Source: Rubrivivax sp.
GTDB lineage: Bacteria > Pseudomonadota > Gammaproteobacteria > Burkholderiales > Burkholderiaceae_C
Direction of reading: 5' to 3'
DNA: 64,000 nt
Assembly (NCBI GenBank): GCA_016719535.1
Contig: JADJYX010000040.1
Location: 1 to 64,000, forward strand
Shown here: piece by piece, positions 27,628 through 36,498 of the stretch
How the letters are laid out: each line of letters begins with the position of its first letter
Position numbering within the stretch: the stretch's first letter is position 1
Made by a program: the position numbers and the translations under genes
The notes under the pieces: generated by a model
The model's input: the letters and a program-made list of their open reading frames with translations, nothing else
What the model was told of the DNA's origin: nothing
Databases searched by the model: none

Positions 27628-28824
27628 TCAGGGCTGGGTGAAGCGATCGCCCACGCCCACCGGCTCCTGCACCGACAGGATCAGCGCGTAGGACACGCGG
27701 TCGAAGGCGCGGAAGACGAACAGCAGGCCATGGCGCTCGTCGGGCAGACGCATCGCGGTGCGCTGGCCATCGGTGCGGTCGACCGCTGCCGCGCCGGCGC
27801 GCCACAGCGCCAGCACATGGCCGCGCTCGATGCCGTCCCTGGCGCCACGGTTGAGCGCGACGATCTGGTTCTGGCCCGCACGCACCGCTTCGCCGTAGAC
27901 CGATACGACGCGACCCTCGACCGTGCCATTGGGGCTGTGCGGCGCATAGGCCACCAGCTCGCTGGGCGGCACCGGCGACAGGCGGTCGCCGATGCCGGCT
28001 TCGAGCCGGGTGCTGCTGATGACGAAGGTGGAGGGCACCACCACCGACGATTTGCCGTCGGCCGCCGGCAGCAGGCCGCCGTCGCGCACGAATTCGGCGG
28101 TGCCGACGTAGGTGGCCTCGTAGCCCAGCACCTGGCGGGTCTCGGGGTCGACCATCGGCTTGGGCTGGCGGAAGAGGCGGAAGTCGCGCGCACCGGCGAG
28201 GTCGCCGCGCACGTATGCGGTCTCGCCGCGCGAGACGATGACGCGGTTTTCCTGCGTGGCGACGATGCGCGGCGCACGCGCCAGTTCGTCGCTGTCGAAG
28301 ACCACGGCTTCGTTCAGGAAGGGCCCGATCAGGTGCAGCGGGATCGACGAGATGGCGCCGCCCGGCAGCAGTTCGGCGCGCACGCGCGGCGACAGCTTGA
28401 CGGTGTTGCCGGGCACCGGGCTGGCGTCCTGCGCCACCTTCAGCATCGCGCGGCCGTCGGCCTTGACGAGCACCAGCACCTGGCCGGGGTAGATCAGGTG
28501 CGGATTGCGGATCTGGTCGAGGTTCATGCCCCACAGCTGCGGCCAGCGCCAGGGGCTCTTCAGGAACAGCTTGGAGATGTCCCACAGCGTATCGCCGCGC
28601 TGCACGGTGTGCGAATCGGGGGCGTTGGGCGCCAGGTCCGCCAGCGGCACGCCGGCCTGGGCGACCTGGTTGGCCGTGCCGCGCTGCTGCTCGGTGATGG
28701 GGAAATTGCCGCCCGCGGCCAGGGCCGGCGTCAGCCAGGGGCTGCCGAGCGCGGCCACGGCCCCCAGAGCCAGGAGGGCCCGGCCCCAGGCGCGCTGCAC
28801 GCCTCGACGATCGCTTCGACTCAT
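27628..28824 (-). CDS. LysM domain-containing exported protein
   Basis: The ATG at 28824 opens a basic leader and a hydrophobic core (WGRALLALGAVAALGSPWLTPALAA), a signal peptide with a probable AxA site near residue 37. One LysM module spans about residues 67-120 (HTVQRGDTLWDISKLFL ... NPHLIYPGQVLVLV), followed by a roughly 270-residue region without a known catalytic domain. The total is 398 residues. It probably binds peptidoglycan in the periplasm. The gene is divergent from def with 267 bases between them and leads the lysM-dprA-smg operon, a conserved betaproteobacterial arrangement. Confidence 0.92.
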   Translation of the reverse strand: MSRSDRRGVQRAWGRALLALGAVAALGSPWLTPALAAGGNFPITEQQRGTANQVAQAGVPLADLAPNAPDSHTVQRGDTLWDISKLFLKSPWRWPQLWGMNLDQIRNPHLIYPGQVLVLVKADGRAMLKVAQDASPVPGNTVKLSPRVRAELLPGGAISSIPLHLIGPFLNEAVVFDSDELARAPRIVATQENRVIVSRGETAYVRGDLAGARDFRLFRQPKPMVDPETRQVLGYEATYVGTAEFVRDGGLLPAADGKSSVVVPSTFVISSTRLEAGIGDRLSPVPPSELVAYAPHSPNGTVEGRVVSVYGEAVRAGQNQIVALNRGARDGIERGHVLALWRAGAAAVDRTDGQRTAMRLPDERHGLLFVFRAFDRVSYALILSVQEPVGVGDRFTQP

Positions 28825-28946
28825 GTGCGGGTCTCCCGGCTGGCGCCCGCTGCGGCGCGCGAATGCCACAATCTGGGCTGGGGTCTGGAGCGTGCCGCAG
28901 CGACGAGCCGCCGCAGCATGTCCAGAATGTTCACTTGGTTTCACAG

Positions 28947-28975
28947 ATTCTGCCCCTAAAGCATTGATATCGCAA
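28947..28975 (-). promoter_or_regulatory. Sigma-70-like promoter for the lysM-dprA-smg operon
   Basis: On the minus strand TTGCGA (28975-28970) and CAGAAT (28952-28947) are separated by exactly 17 bases, with four of six matches each. It lies in an AT-richer island about 120 bases before the lysM start codon. Confidence 0.45.
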
Positions 28976-29091
28976 CGAAAGTGCCCCGTGTCGGCACCGG
29001 GGTGCCGGCCCCGCGCCGAGGCCCGCGTTGCGCACCGCCCACAACTGTTTCCCGGTGTTGCCGCCTGCCGCGGCGCCAGCCGACCGACCCC

Positions 29092-29607
29092 ATGGCCCGC
29101 CTGACCATCCTGCGTTATCCCGACCCGCGTCTGCACACCGTGGCCAGATCGGTCGCCGCGGTCGACGACCGCATCCGCCGCCTCGCCGACGACATGCTCG
29201 AGACCATGTATGCCGCCGAGGGCGTGGGCCTGGCGGCGACCCAGGTCGACGTGCACGAGCGCCTGATCGTGATGGACACGTCCGACACGCGCGACCACCC
29301 CATCGTGCTGATCAACCCCGAGATCACCTGGCGCAGCGACGAGATGAAGGTCGTCGAGGAAGGCTGCCTGTCGGTGCCGACCATCTACGACAAGGTCGAG
29401 CGCCATGCCAGCGTCAAGGTGCAGGCGCTGGGCCGGGATGGCGAGACCTTCGAGATGCATGCCGAGGGCCTGGCCGCGGTGTGTGTGCAGCACGAGATGG
29501 ACCACCTGCGCGGCAAGGTCTTCGTCGAATACCTCAGCGCCCTCAAGCGCGACCGCATCCGCACCAAGATGATCAAGAAGACGCGCGACGAGCAGCGCGA
29601 TGCCTGA
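29092..29607 (+). CDS. def: Peptide deformylase
   Basis: The 171-residue enzyme has all three metal-site motifs in order: GVGLAATQ (about residues 44-51), EGCLSVP with the cysteine ligand (about 89-95), and QHEMDHLRG with the two histidines and the catalytic glutamate (about 135-143). It removes the formyl group from new polypeptides using Fe2+. The ATG at 29092 (MARLTILRYPDPRL) matches the family N-terminus. Its stop overlaps the start of fmt by eight bases, so the deformylase and formyltransferase are coupled as usual. Confidence 0.97.
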   Translation: MARLTILRYPDPRLHTVARSVAAVDDRIRRLADDMLETMYAAEGVGLAATQVDVHERLIVMDTSDTRDHPIVLINPEITWRSDEMKVVEEGCLSVPTIYDKVERHASVKVQALGRDGETFEMHAEGLAAVCVQHEMDHLRGKVFVEYLSALKRDRIRTKMIKKTRDEQRDA

Positions 29608-30580
29608 TCCGCTGCGCATCGGCTTTGCCGGCACGCCGGAATTCGCGCGCGTCGCGCTCGCCGCGCTGGCCGATGCCGGCCACGCCATCCCGCTGGTGCT
29701 GACGCAGCCCGACCGCCCGGCCGGGCGCGGGCTGAAGCTGCAGGCCTCGCCGGTGAAGCAGGAAGCGCTCGCGCGCGGGCTTGCCGTGATGCAGCCGCGC
29801 AGCCTGAAGCTCGACGGCAAATATCCCGACGATGCCGCTGCCGCGCAGGCGGCGCTTTCCGCGGCGCGGCTGGACCTGCTGGTGGTCGCCGCTTACGGCC
29901 TGATCCTGCCGGCGTGGACCTTGAGCTGTGCCGCCCATGGCGCGCTCAACATCCACGGTTCGCTGCTGCCGCGCTGGCGCGGCGCGGCGCCGATCCAGCG
30001 CGCCATCGAGGCCGGCGACGCCGAGACCGGCATCACGCTGATGCAGATGGACACCGGGCTGGATACCGGGCCGATGCTGCTGGCGCGCGCGCTGACCCTC
30101 GGTGCCGATGACACCGCCGCCAGCCTGCACGACCGCCTGGCCGCGCTGGGCGCGCAACTCATCGTCGACGGCGTGCCGGCGTGGGTGAGTGGTCGCTTGC
30201 CGGCCAGACCTCAGCCGGTGGAGGGTGTCACCTACGCGCACAAGATCGACAAGGCCGAAGCGGCGATCGACTGGCGGCAGCCGGCGGCGGCGATCGAGCG
30301 CCGCGTGCGCGCCTTCGACCCCTTCCCCGGCGCCAGTTTCGGGCTGGACGGCGAGACGGTAAAGCTCTGGCGCGCGCGCCTGGCGCCGCCGGCAGCGCCG
30401 GCCGGTGCGCCCGGCAGCTGCCTGGCCGCGGGCGAGGGCACGCTGCGTGTGGCTTGCGGGGAGGGTGCGCTGGACCTGCTGGAGCTGCAGCGCACCGGCG
30501 GCCGGCGCGTGGCCGTGGCCGATTTTCTGCGCGGTCATCCGGTGGCGCCGGGCACGATCCTGGGCAGCGCCAAGGCCTGA
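29600..30580 (+). CDS. fmt: Methionyl-tRNA formyltransferase
   Basis: The 326-residue enzyme starts MPDPLRIGFAGTPEFARVAL. The formyl-donor domain carries NIHGSLLPRWRGAAPIQ, with the catalytic N-x-H and SLLP loop (about residues 117-133), and MDTGLDTGPML. The C-terminal OB-like domain (about 205-320) would bind initiator tRNA. It transfers formyl from 10-formyl-THF to Met-tRNA-fMet. It is intact, and begins within the last codons of def. Confidence 0.97.
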   Translation: MPDPLRIGFAGTPEFARVALAALADAGHAIPLVLTQPDRPAGRGLKLQASPVKQEALARGLAVMQPRSLKLDGKYPDDAAAAQAALSAARLDLLVVAAYGLILPAWTLSCAAHGALNIHGSLLPRWRGAAPIQRAIEAGDAETGITLMQMDTGLDTGPMLLARALTLGADDTAASLHDRLAALGAQLIVDGVPAWVSGRLPARPQPVEGVTYAHKIDKAEAAIDWRQPAAAIERRVRAFDPFPGASFGLDGETVKLWRARLAPPAAPAGAPGSCLAAGEGTLRVACGEGALDLLELQRTGGRRVAVADFLRGHPVAPGTILGSAKA

Positions 30581-30672
30581 ACCGGCTGAACCGCTCAGGG
30601 CCGCGCCCGACGCGTGGCCTCAAGTCGACGTCGGCACCCGCCGATAACGGGTTCAGCCCCGTCGCCCAACCC

Positions 30673-31065
30673 ATGCGTGCCATCCTGACCTTCGCCAGCC
30701 TGCTGCTGCTTGCCCCGTTGGGCGGCTGCGACCTGCTGGGCATCGAGACGGGCACCGTGGTGGCGGCCAAGCGCGAGGCCGAGGGCAAGGCCATCGGCGG
30801 CGCCTGCCGCCATGCCGGCCGCGCGATCGAGGACTGCTACACCCTCAACCGCAAGGCCGACAAGGGCGCCGTCTTCGCCGGCTGGCGCGAGATGAACGAC
30901 TACATGCGCGAGAACCAGCTGCAGGAAGTGCCCCCCGCGCTGCAGCCGCCCGGCGCGTCGGCGGCGGCTGCTTCCGCCGCAGGCGCCGACGAGGAGGCCG
31001 AACCCGCGCCCAGGTCGGCCAAGTCGGCCAGGTCGACCAACACGACCAAGGCCAAGGGTACGTGA
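30673..31065 (+). CDS. Small lipoprotein with Lys/Ser/Thr-rich tail
   Basis: The 130-residue product has a lipoprotein signal (MRAILTFASLLLLAPLGGC), with the lipobox cysteine at about residue 19. A compact middle contains two more cysteines (GACRHAGRAIEDCYTLNRKAD), consistent with a disulphide or a small helical domain, then WREMNDYMRENQLQEV. The tail is Ala- and Ser-rich and ends in a basic repeat (SAKSARSTNTTKAKG). No family was recognised by name. It lies about 90 bases after fmt and before pgk, in the same direction. Confidence 0.8.
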   Translation: MRAILTFASLLLLAPLGGCDLLGIETGTVVAAKREAEGKAIGGACRHAGRAIEDCYTLNRKADKGAVFAGWREMNDYMRENQLQEVPPALQPPGASAAAASAAGADEEAEPAPRSAKSARSTNTTKAKGT

Positions 31066-31175
31066 CCCAGGCGGCGCCCGGCCGCCCGATGGCACGACCC
31101 GCGGCGCCGCTGCCGGCGGCGGGCATGGGGGCCTTGCCGTCGCTACGGCCGATGCCGGGCTGGCAGGGCCTGCGA

Positions 31176-31181
31176 GACAAT
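31176..31181 (+). promoter_or_regulatory. Putative -10 element upstream of pgk
   Basis: GACAAT lies 42 bases before the pgk ATG, in a GAGACAATCGG context often seen ahead of betaproteobacterial genes. No matching -35 at the right distance was found. Confidence 0.25.
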
Positions 31182-31223
31182 CGGCGTCAGTTGCGGCTTC
31201 CTCCACTGCCTGCGGTTCCCACC

Positions 31224-32400
<1,177 letters not shown>

Positions 32401-32417
<17 letters not shown>

Positions 32418-32494
32418 CTGCTCGGCCCGCTGCGGCTGACGAAGGCCTGGCCGCGTCTCGCGCGGCCAGGCTGATGAGGCGCGCAGCGGGCTGA
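32401..32494 (+). repeat. 17-base direct repeat spanning the pgk stop codon
   Basis: The sequence ggcgcgcagcgggctga occurs at 32401-32417, where it encodes the last codons of pgk, and again exactly at 32478-32494. The copies flank the terminator-like hairpin, so the intervening 60 bases may have arisen by local duplication or insertion. Confidence 0.6.
32445..32471 (+). terminator. Hairpin downstream of pgk
   Basis: A perfect 11-base-pair stem, gcctggccgcg (32445-32455) with cgcggccaggc (32461-32471), and a 5-base loop lie 28 bases past the pgk stop. No T tract follows. It may end or attenuate transcription before maeB. Confidence 0.55.
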
Positions 32495-32611
32495 TCTTCA
32501 CAAGCGCTGATTGCCCGCGCCGCGGTCAACGCTGAAGGCTGCCCCGCCGCGCTGGCGGGTGCCCGGTTCGGGTGTAAGTTCTGGGCTCTGCAGCCAGAAC
32601 GAGGAGACACC

Positions 32612-34942
32612 ATGCAGCCCAAGCTGTCGGCCGCCGAACAGGCCCTGAGCGACGCCGCGCTGGAATACCACCGCGCCCCCACGCGCGGCAAGATCTCGGT
32701 CACGCCGACCAAGCCGCTGTCCAACCAGCGAGACCTGTCGCTGGCCTATTCGCCCGGCGTGGCCTATGCCTGCCTGGCGATCGAGCAGGATCCGTCGCTG
32801 GCGGCCGAATACACCAGCCGCGGCAACCTGGTGGGCGTGATCACCAACGGCACCGCGGTGCTGGGCCTGGGCGACATCGGCCCGCTGGCCGGCAAGCCGG
32901 TGATGGAAGGCAAGGGCTGCCTGTTCAAGAAATTTGCCGGCATCGACGTCTTCGACATCGAGCTCGCCGAGCGCGACCCCGACAAGCTGGTCGACATCGT
33001 CGCCGCGCTCGAGCCGACGCTGGGCGGCGTCAACCTCGAGGACATCAAGGCGCCCGAATGCTTCTACATCGAGAAGAAGCTGCGCGAGCGCATGAACATC
33101 CCCGTCTTCCACGACGACCAGCATGGCACCGCGATCATCAGCGCCGCGGCGCTGCTCAACGGGCTGGAACTGGTGGGCAAGGACATCGGCAGCGTCAAGC
33201 TGGCGGTATCGGGCGCCGGCGCGGCGGCCATCGCCTGCCTGGACGTGATGGTCGGCCTGGGGGTGAAGAAGGAAAATATCTTCGTCGTCGACAGCAAGGG
33301 CGTGGTGCGCGAAGGACGCGAGGACTTCGCCCGCCTCGACGAGAGCAAGCTGCGCTACTGCCAGCGCACCGATGCGAAGTCGCTCGCCGACGTGGTGGCC
33401 GGCGCCGACGTCTTCCTGGGCTGCAGCGCGCCCGGCGTGATGTCGGCCGCGATGGTGGTCAGCATGGCCGAGCGGCCCATCATCCTGGCGCTGGCCAACC
33501 CCGAGCCCGAGATCCGGCCCGAACTGGCCAGGGCCGCGCGGCCCGACTGCATCATCGCCACCGGGCGCAGCGACTATCCGAACCAGGTCAACAACGTCCT
33601 GTGCTTCCCCTACATCTTCCGCGGCGCGCTGGACTGCGGTGCGACCAAGATCACCGAGGCGATGAAGCTGGCCTGCGTGCGCCAGATCGCCGACCTGGCC
33701 AAGGCCGAGACCAGTGACGAGGTGGCCGCCGCCTATGCCGGGCAGGAGCTCAAATTCGGCCCCGACTACCTCATCCCCAAGCCCTTCGATGCGCGGTTGA
33801 TCCTGCGCATCGCGCCCGCGGTGGCGCGTGCCGCGGCCGAATCCGGCGTGGCCACGCGGCCGATTGCCGATTTCGACGCCTATCGCGAATCGCTGACGCG
33901 CTTCGTCTACCAGACGGGCATGGTGATGCGCCCGGTCTTTGCCGCCGCCAAGGCGCAGGTGGCGAAGCAGGCCGCGCGCGTCGTCTATGCCGAGGGCGAA
34001 GACGAGCGCGTGCTGCGCGCCGTGCAGGTGGTGCTGGACGAGGGCCTGGCCAAGCCCATCCTGGTCGGCCGGCCCGAGGTGGTGAAGATGCGCATCGAGC
34101 GCGCCGGCCTGCGGCTGGCGGCCGGGCGCGACTTCGAGCTCGTCGACCCCGAGCACGACGCGCGCTTTCGCGACTACTGGGAAACCTACCGCCACCTGAT
34201 GGCGCGCGAGGGCGTGACGCCCGAGGTCGCCAAGGCCGCGGTGCGGCGGTCGAATACGCTGATCTCGGCCATCATGCTGCGCCGCGGCGAGGCCGACGCG
34301 ATGATCTGCGGCCTGGTCGGCCGCTACGAGCAGCACCTGGATCACGTGCGCACCGTCATCGGCCGCCGCAGCGGGGTGCGCACGATGGCGGCGATGAACG
34401 CCATCATGCTGCCCGACCACACGCTGTTCATCACCGATACCTTCGTCAACGAGGAGCCCGATGCCGAGGAGCTGGCCGATATCGCGCTGATGGCCGCCGC
34501 CGAGGTGCGCCGCTTCGGCGTGCCGCCCAAGGTGGCCTTCCTGTCGCACTCGATGTTCGGCTCGTCCGGCCGCGCATCGGCACGGCGCATGCGCCAGGCT
34601 CAAGCGCTGTTCAAGGAGCGCGCGCCGTCCGACATCGAATGCGACGGCGAGATGCAGGGCGACGCCGCGCTGTCCGACGGCATCCGCCGCGGCTTTCTGC
34701 CCGAGACCACGCTGTCGGGCAGCGCCAACCTGCTGGTGCTGCCCAACCTGGACGCCGCCAACATCCTCTTCAACGTGCTCAAGATGACCGGCGGCCATGG
34801 CGTCACGGTGGGCCCGGTGCTGCTGGGCGCGGCGATGCCGGCGCATATCCTCACGCCGTCGGCGACGGTGCGGCGGGTGGTCAACATGACGGCGGTGGCG
34901 GTGGCCGACGCCAAGGACGCCGAGCTGCCGCGCGCGCCCTGA
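32612..34942 (+). CDS. maeB: NADP-dependent malic enzyme with C-terminal phosphotransacetylase-like domain
   Basis: The 776-residue protein matches the two-part MaeB type. The malic enzyme half (about 1-430) has SLAYSPGVAYACLAI, FHDDQHGTAIISAAALLN (the D-D-Q-H-G-T-A site), VSGAGAAAIACLDVM as the dinucleotide-binding loop, and ATGRSDYPNQVNN. The second half (about 440-776) is phosphotransacetylase-like (VYAEGEDERVLRAVQ, AMICGLVGRYEQHL) and usually regulatory, sensing acetyl-CoA. It converts malate to pyruvate and CO2 with NADPH formation. A GAGGAGA sequence four bases before the ATG is a strong ribosome site. The gene lies between pgk and pyk. Confidence 0.95.
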   Translation: MQPKLSAAEQALSDAALEYHRAPTRGKISVTPTKPLSNQRDLSLAYSPGVAYACLAIEQDPSLAAEYTSRGNLVGVITNGTAVLGLGDIGPLAGKPVMEGKGCLFKKFAGIDVFDIELAERDPDKLVDIVAALEPTLGGVNLEDIKAPECFYIEKKLRERMNIPVFHDDQHGTAIISAAALLNGLELVGKDIGSVKLAVSGAGAAAIACLDVMVGLGVKKENIFVVDSKGVVREGREDFARLDESKLRYCQRTDAKSLADVVAGADVFLGCSAPGVMSAAMVVSMAERPIILALANPEPEIRPELARAARPDCIIATGRSDYPNQVNNVLCFPYIFRGALDCGATKITEAMKLACVRQIADLAKAETSDEVAAAYAGQELKFGPDYLIPKPFDARLILRIAPAVARAAAESGVATRPIADFDAYRESLTRFVYQTGMVMRPVFAAAKAQVAKQAARVVYAEGEDERVLRAVQVVLDEGLAKPILVGRPEVVKMRIERAGLRLAAGRDFELVDPEHDARFRDYWETYRHLMAREGVTPEVAKAAVRRSNTLISAIMLRRGEADAMICGLVGRYEQHLDHVRTVIGRRSGVRTMAAMNAIMLPDHTLFITDTFVNEEPDAEELADIALMAAAEVRRFGVPPKVAFLSHSMFGSSGRASARRMRQAQALFKERAPSDIECDGEMQGDAALSDGIRRGFLPETTLSGSANLLVLPNLDAANILFNVLKMTGGHGVTVGPVLLGAAMPAHILTPSATVRRVVNMTAVAVADAKDAELPRAP

Positions 34943-34998
34943 CCGCGTCGCCGCCGTGCCGTCGCCGCGCCGGAACCGCCAGCGACACAGGCGGCGCC

Positions 34999-35004
34999 CA
35001 TAAT
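34999..35004 (+). promoter_or_regulatory. Putative -10 element upstream of pyk
   Basis: CATAAT (five of six matches) lies 47 bases before the pyk ATG in the 109-base gap after maeB. No convincing -35 is seen. Confidence 0.3.
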
Positions 35005-35051
35005 CGCGCCGCTCCGACGTCGCGAGCCGCCTCGCCCTGAAAGCCCGACCC

Positions 35052-36482
35052 ATGCCGCGTGCCACCAAGATCGTCGCCACCCTCGGCCCCTCGTCCAGCG
35101 ACCCGGACGTGCTCGAGCGCCTGATGGTGGCCGGCGTCGACGTGGTGCGGCTGAATTTCAGCCATGGCACGGCCGAGGACCACATCGCCCGCGCCAGCCT
35201 CGTGCGCGCCACCGCCGACAAGGTCGGCAAGACGGTGGCGCTGATGGCCGACCTGCAGGGCCCCAAGATCCGCGTCGGCAAATTCGCCGGCGGCAAGGTG
35301 CAGCTGGTCAATGGGCAGCCCTTCATCCTCGACGCCCAGCGCAGCGAACCCGGTGACGCCGGCATCGTCGGCCTGGACTACAAGGAGCTGCCGCGCGACG
35401 TGCGGCCCGGCGATACGCTGCTGCTCAACGACGGCCTCATCGTGCTGACGGTGGACACGGTGCGCGGCGAGCAGGTGCACACCGTCGTCAAGGTCGGCGG
35501 CGAGCTGTCCAACAACAAGGGCATCAACAAGCAGGGCGGCGGGCTGACCGCACCGGCGCTGACCGCCAAGGACATGGAGGACATCAAGACCGCGATGGCC
35601 TTCCAGGCCGAATTCGTGGCGGTGAGCTTCCCCAAGAGCGCCACCGACATGGAGATGGCCCGCCAGCTGGCCAACGTGGCCGGCGAGCCCTGGCGCCACA
35701 AGCCGGCGATGATCGCCAAGATCGAGCGCAGCGAGGCCATTCCGCAGCTCGAGGCGATCCTCAAGGCCAGCGACGGCATCATGGTGGCGCGCGGCGACCT
35801 GGCGGTGGAGGTGGGCAACGCCGCCGTGCCGGCGCTGCAAAAGCGCATGATCCGCATGGCGCGCGAGCTCGACAAGGTGGCCATCACCGCCACGCAGATG
35901 ATGGAGAGCATGATCCTGGCGCCGGTGCCCACGCGCGCCGAGGTGTCCGACGTGGCCAATGCGGTGCTGGACGGCACCGACGCCGTGATGCTCAGCGCCG
36001 AGACCGCGGCCGGCAAATTCCCGGTCGAGACGGTCGAGCACATGGCGTTGATCGCGCTGGAGGCCGAGCGCGCCGACGACTTCTCGATCGAGACCGACTT
36101 CGCCAACAAGCGCTTCGGCCGCATCGACCAGAGCATCGCGATGGGTGCCCTCTTCACCGCCCACCACCTGGGCTGCAAGGCCATCATCGCGCTCACCGAA
36201 TCGGGGTCGACCGCGCTGTGGATGAGCCGCCACAACATCAAGGTGCCGATCTTCGGGCTGACCTCGCAGGTGGTGAGCCAGCGCAAGATGGCGCTCTATC
36301 GCAACGTGCGGCCGATGCTGATGGGCAAGGAAAGCGACCGCGACACCGCGCTGCGGCAGGCCGAGCAGCTGCTGGTGGCGCGCGGCGCGCTCAAGCCCGG
36401 CGACACCTATGCCATCACCTGCGGCGAGCCGATGGGCTACCCGGGTGGCACCAACATGCTCAAAGTCTGTCGCGTGGATTGA
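35052..36482 (+). CDS. pyk: Pyruvate kinase
   Basis: The 476-residue enzyme starts MPRATKIVATLGPSSSDPDV. Active-site motifs are VRLNFSHGTAED, ALMADLQGPKIRVGKF, AMIAKIERSEAI with the catalytic lysine, MVARGDLAVEVG, ITATQMMESMI and DAVMLSAETAAGKFPVE. The C-terminal domain (about 350-476) includes GSTALWMSRHNIKVPIFGLT. It makes pyruvate and ATP from phosphoenolpyruvate. The gene for the opposite reaction, ppsA, begins 16 bases downstream on the same strand. Confidence 0.97.
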   Translation: MPRATKIVATLGPSSSDPDVLERLMVAGVDVVRLNFSHGTAEDHIARASLVRATADKVGKTVALMADLQGPKIRVGKFAGGKVQLVNGQPFILDAQRSEPGDAGIVGLDYKELPRDVRPGDTLLLNDGLIVLTVDTVRGEQVHTVVKVGGELSNNKGINKQGGGLTAPALTAKDMEDIKTAMAFQAEFVAVSFPKSATDMEMARQLANVAGEPWRHKPAMIAKIERSEAIPQLEAILKASDGIMVARGDLAVEVGNAAVPALQKRMIRMARELDKVAITATQMMESMILAPVPTRAEVSDVANAVLDGTDAVMLSAETAAGKFPVETVEHMALIALEAERADDFSIETDFANKRFGRIDQSIAMGALFTAHHLGCKAIIALTESGSTALWMSRHNIKVPIFGLTSQVVSQRKMALYRNVRPMLMGKESDRDTALRQAEQLLVARGALKPGDTYAITCGEPMGYPGGTNMLKVCRVD

Positions 36483-36498
36483 TCCCCAGGAGCCTCCG

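Noticed and set aside
32498..35365. A 955-codon minus-strand open frame opposite maeB
   Set aside because: It is rich in His, Gln and Arg, as expected for the complement of high-GC coding sequence, and maeB is certain.
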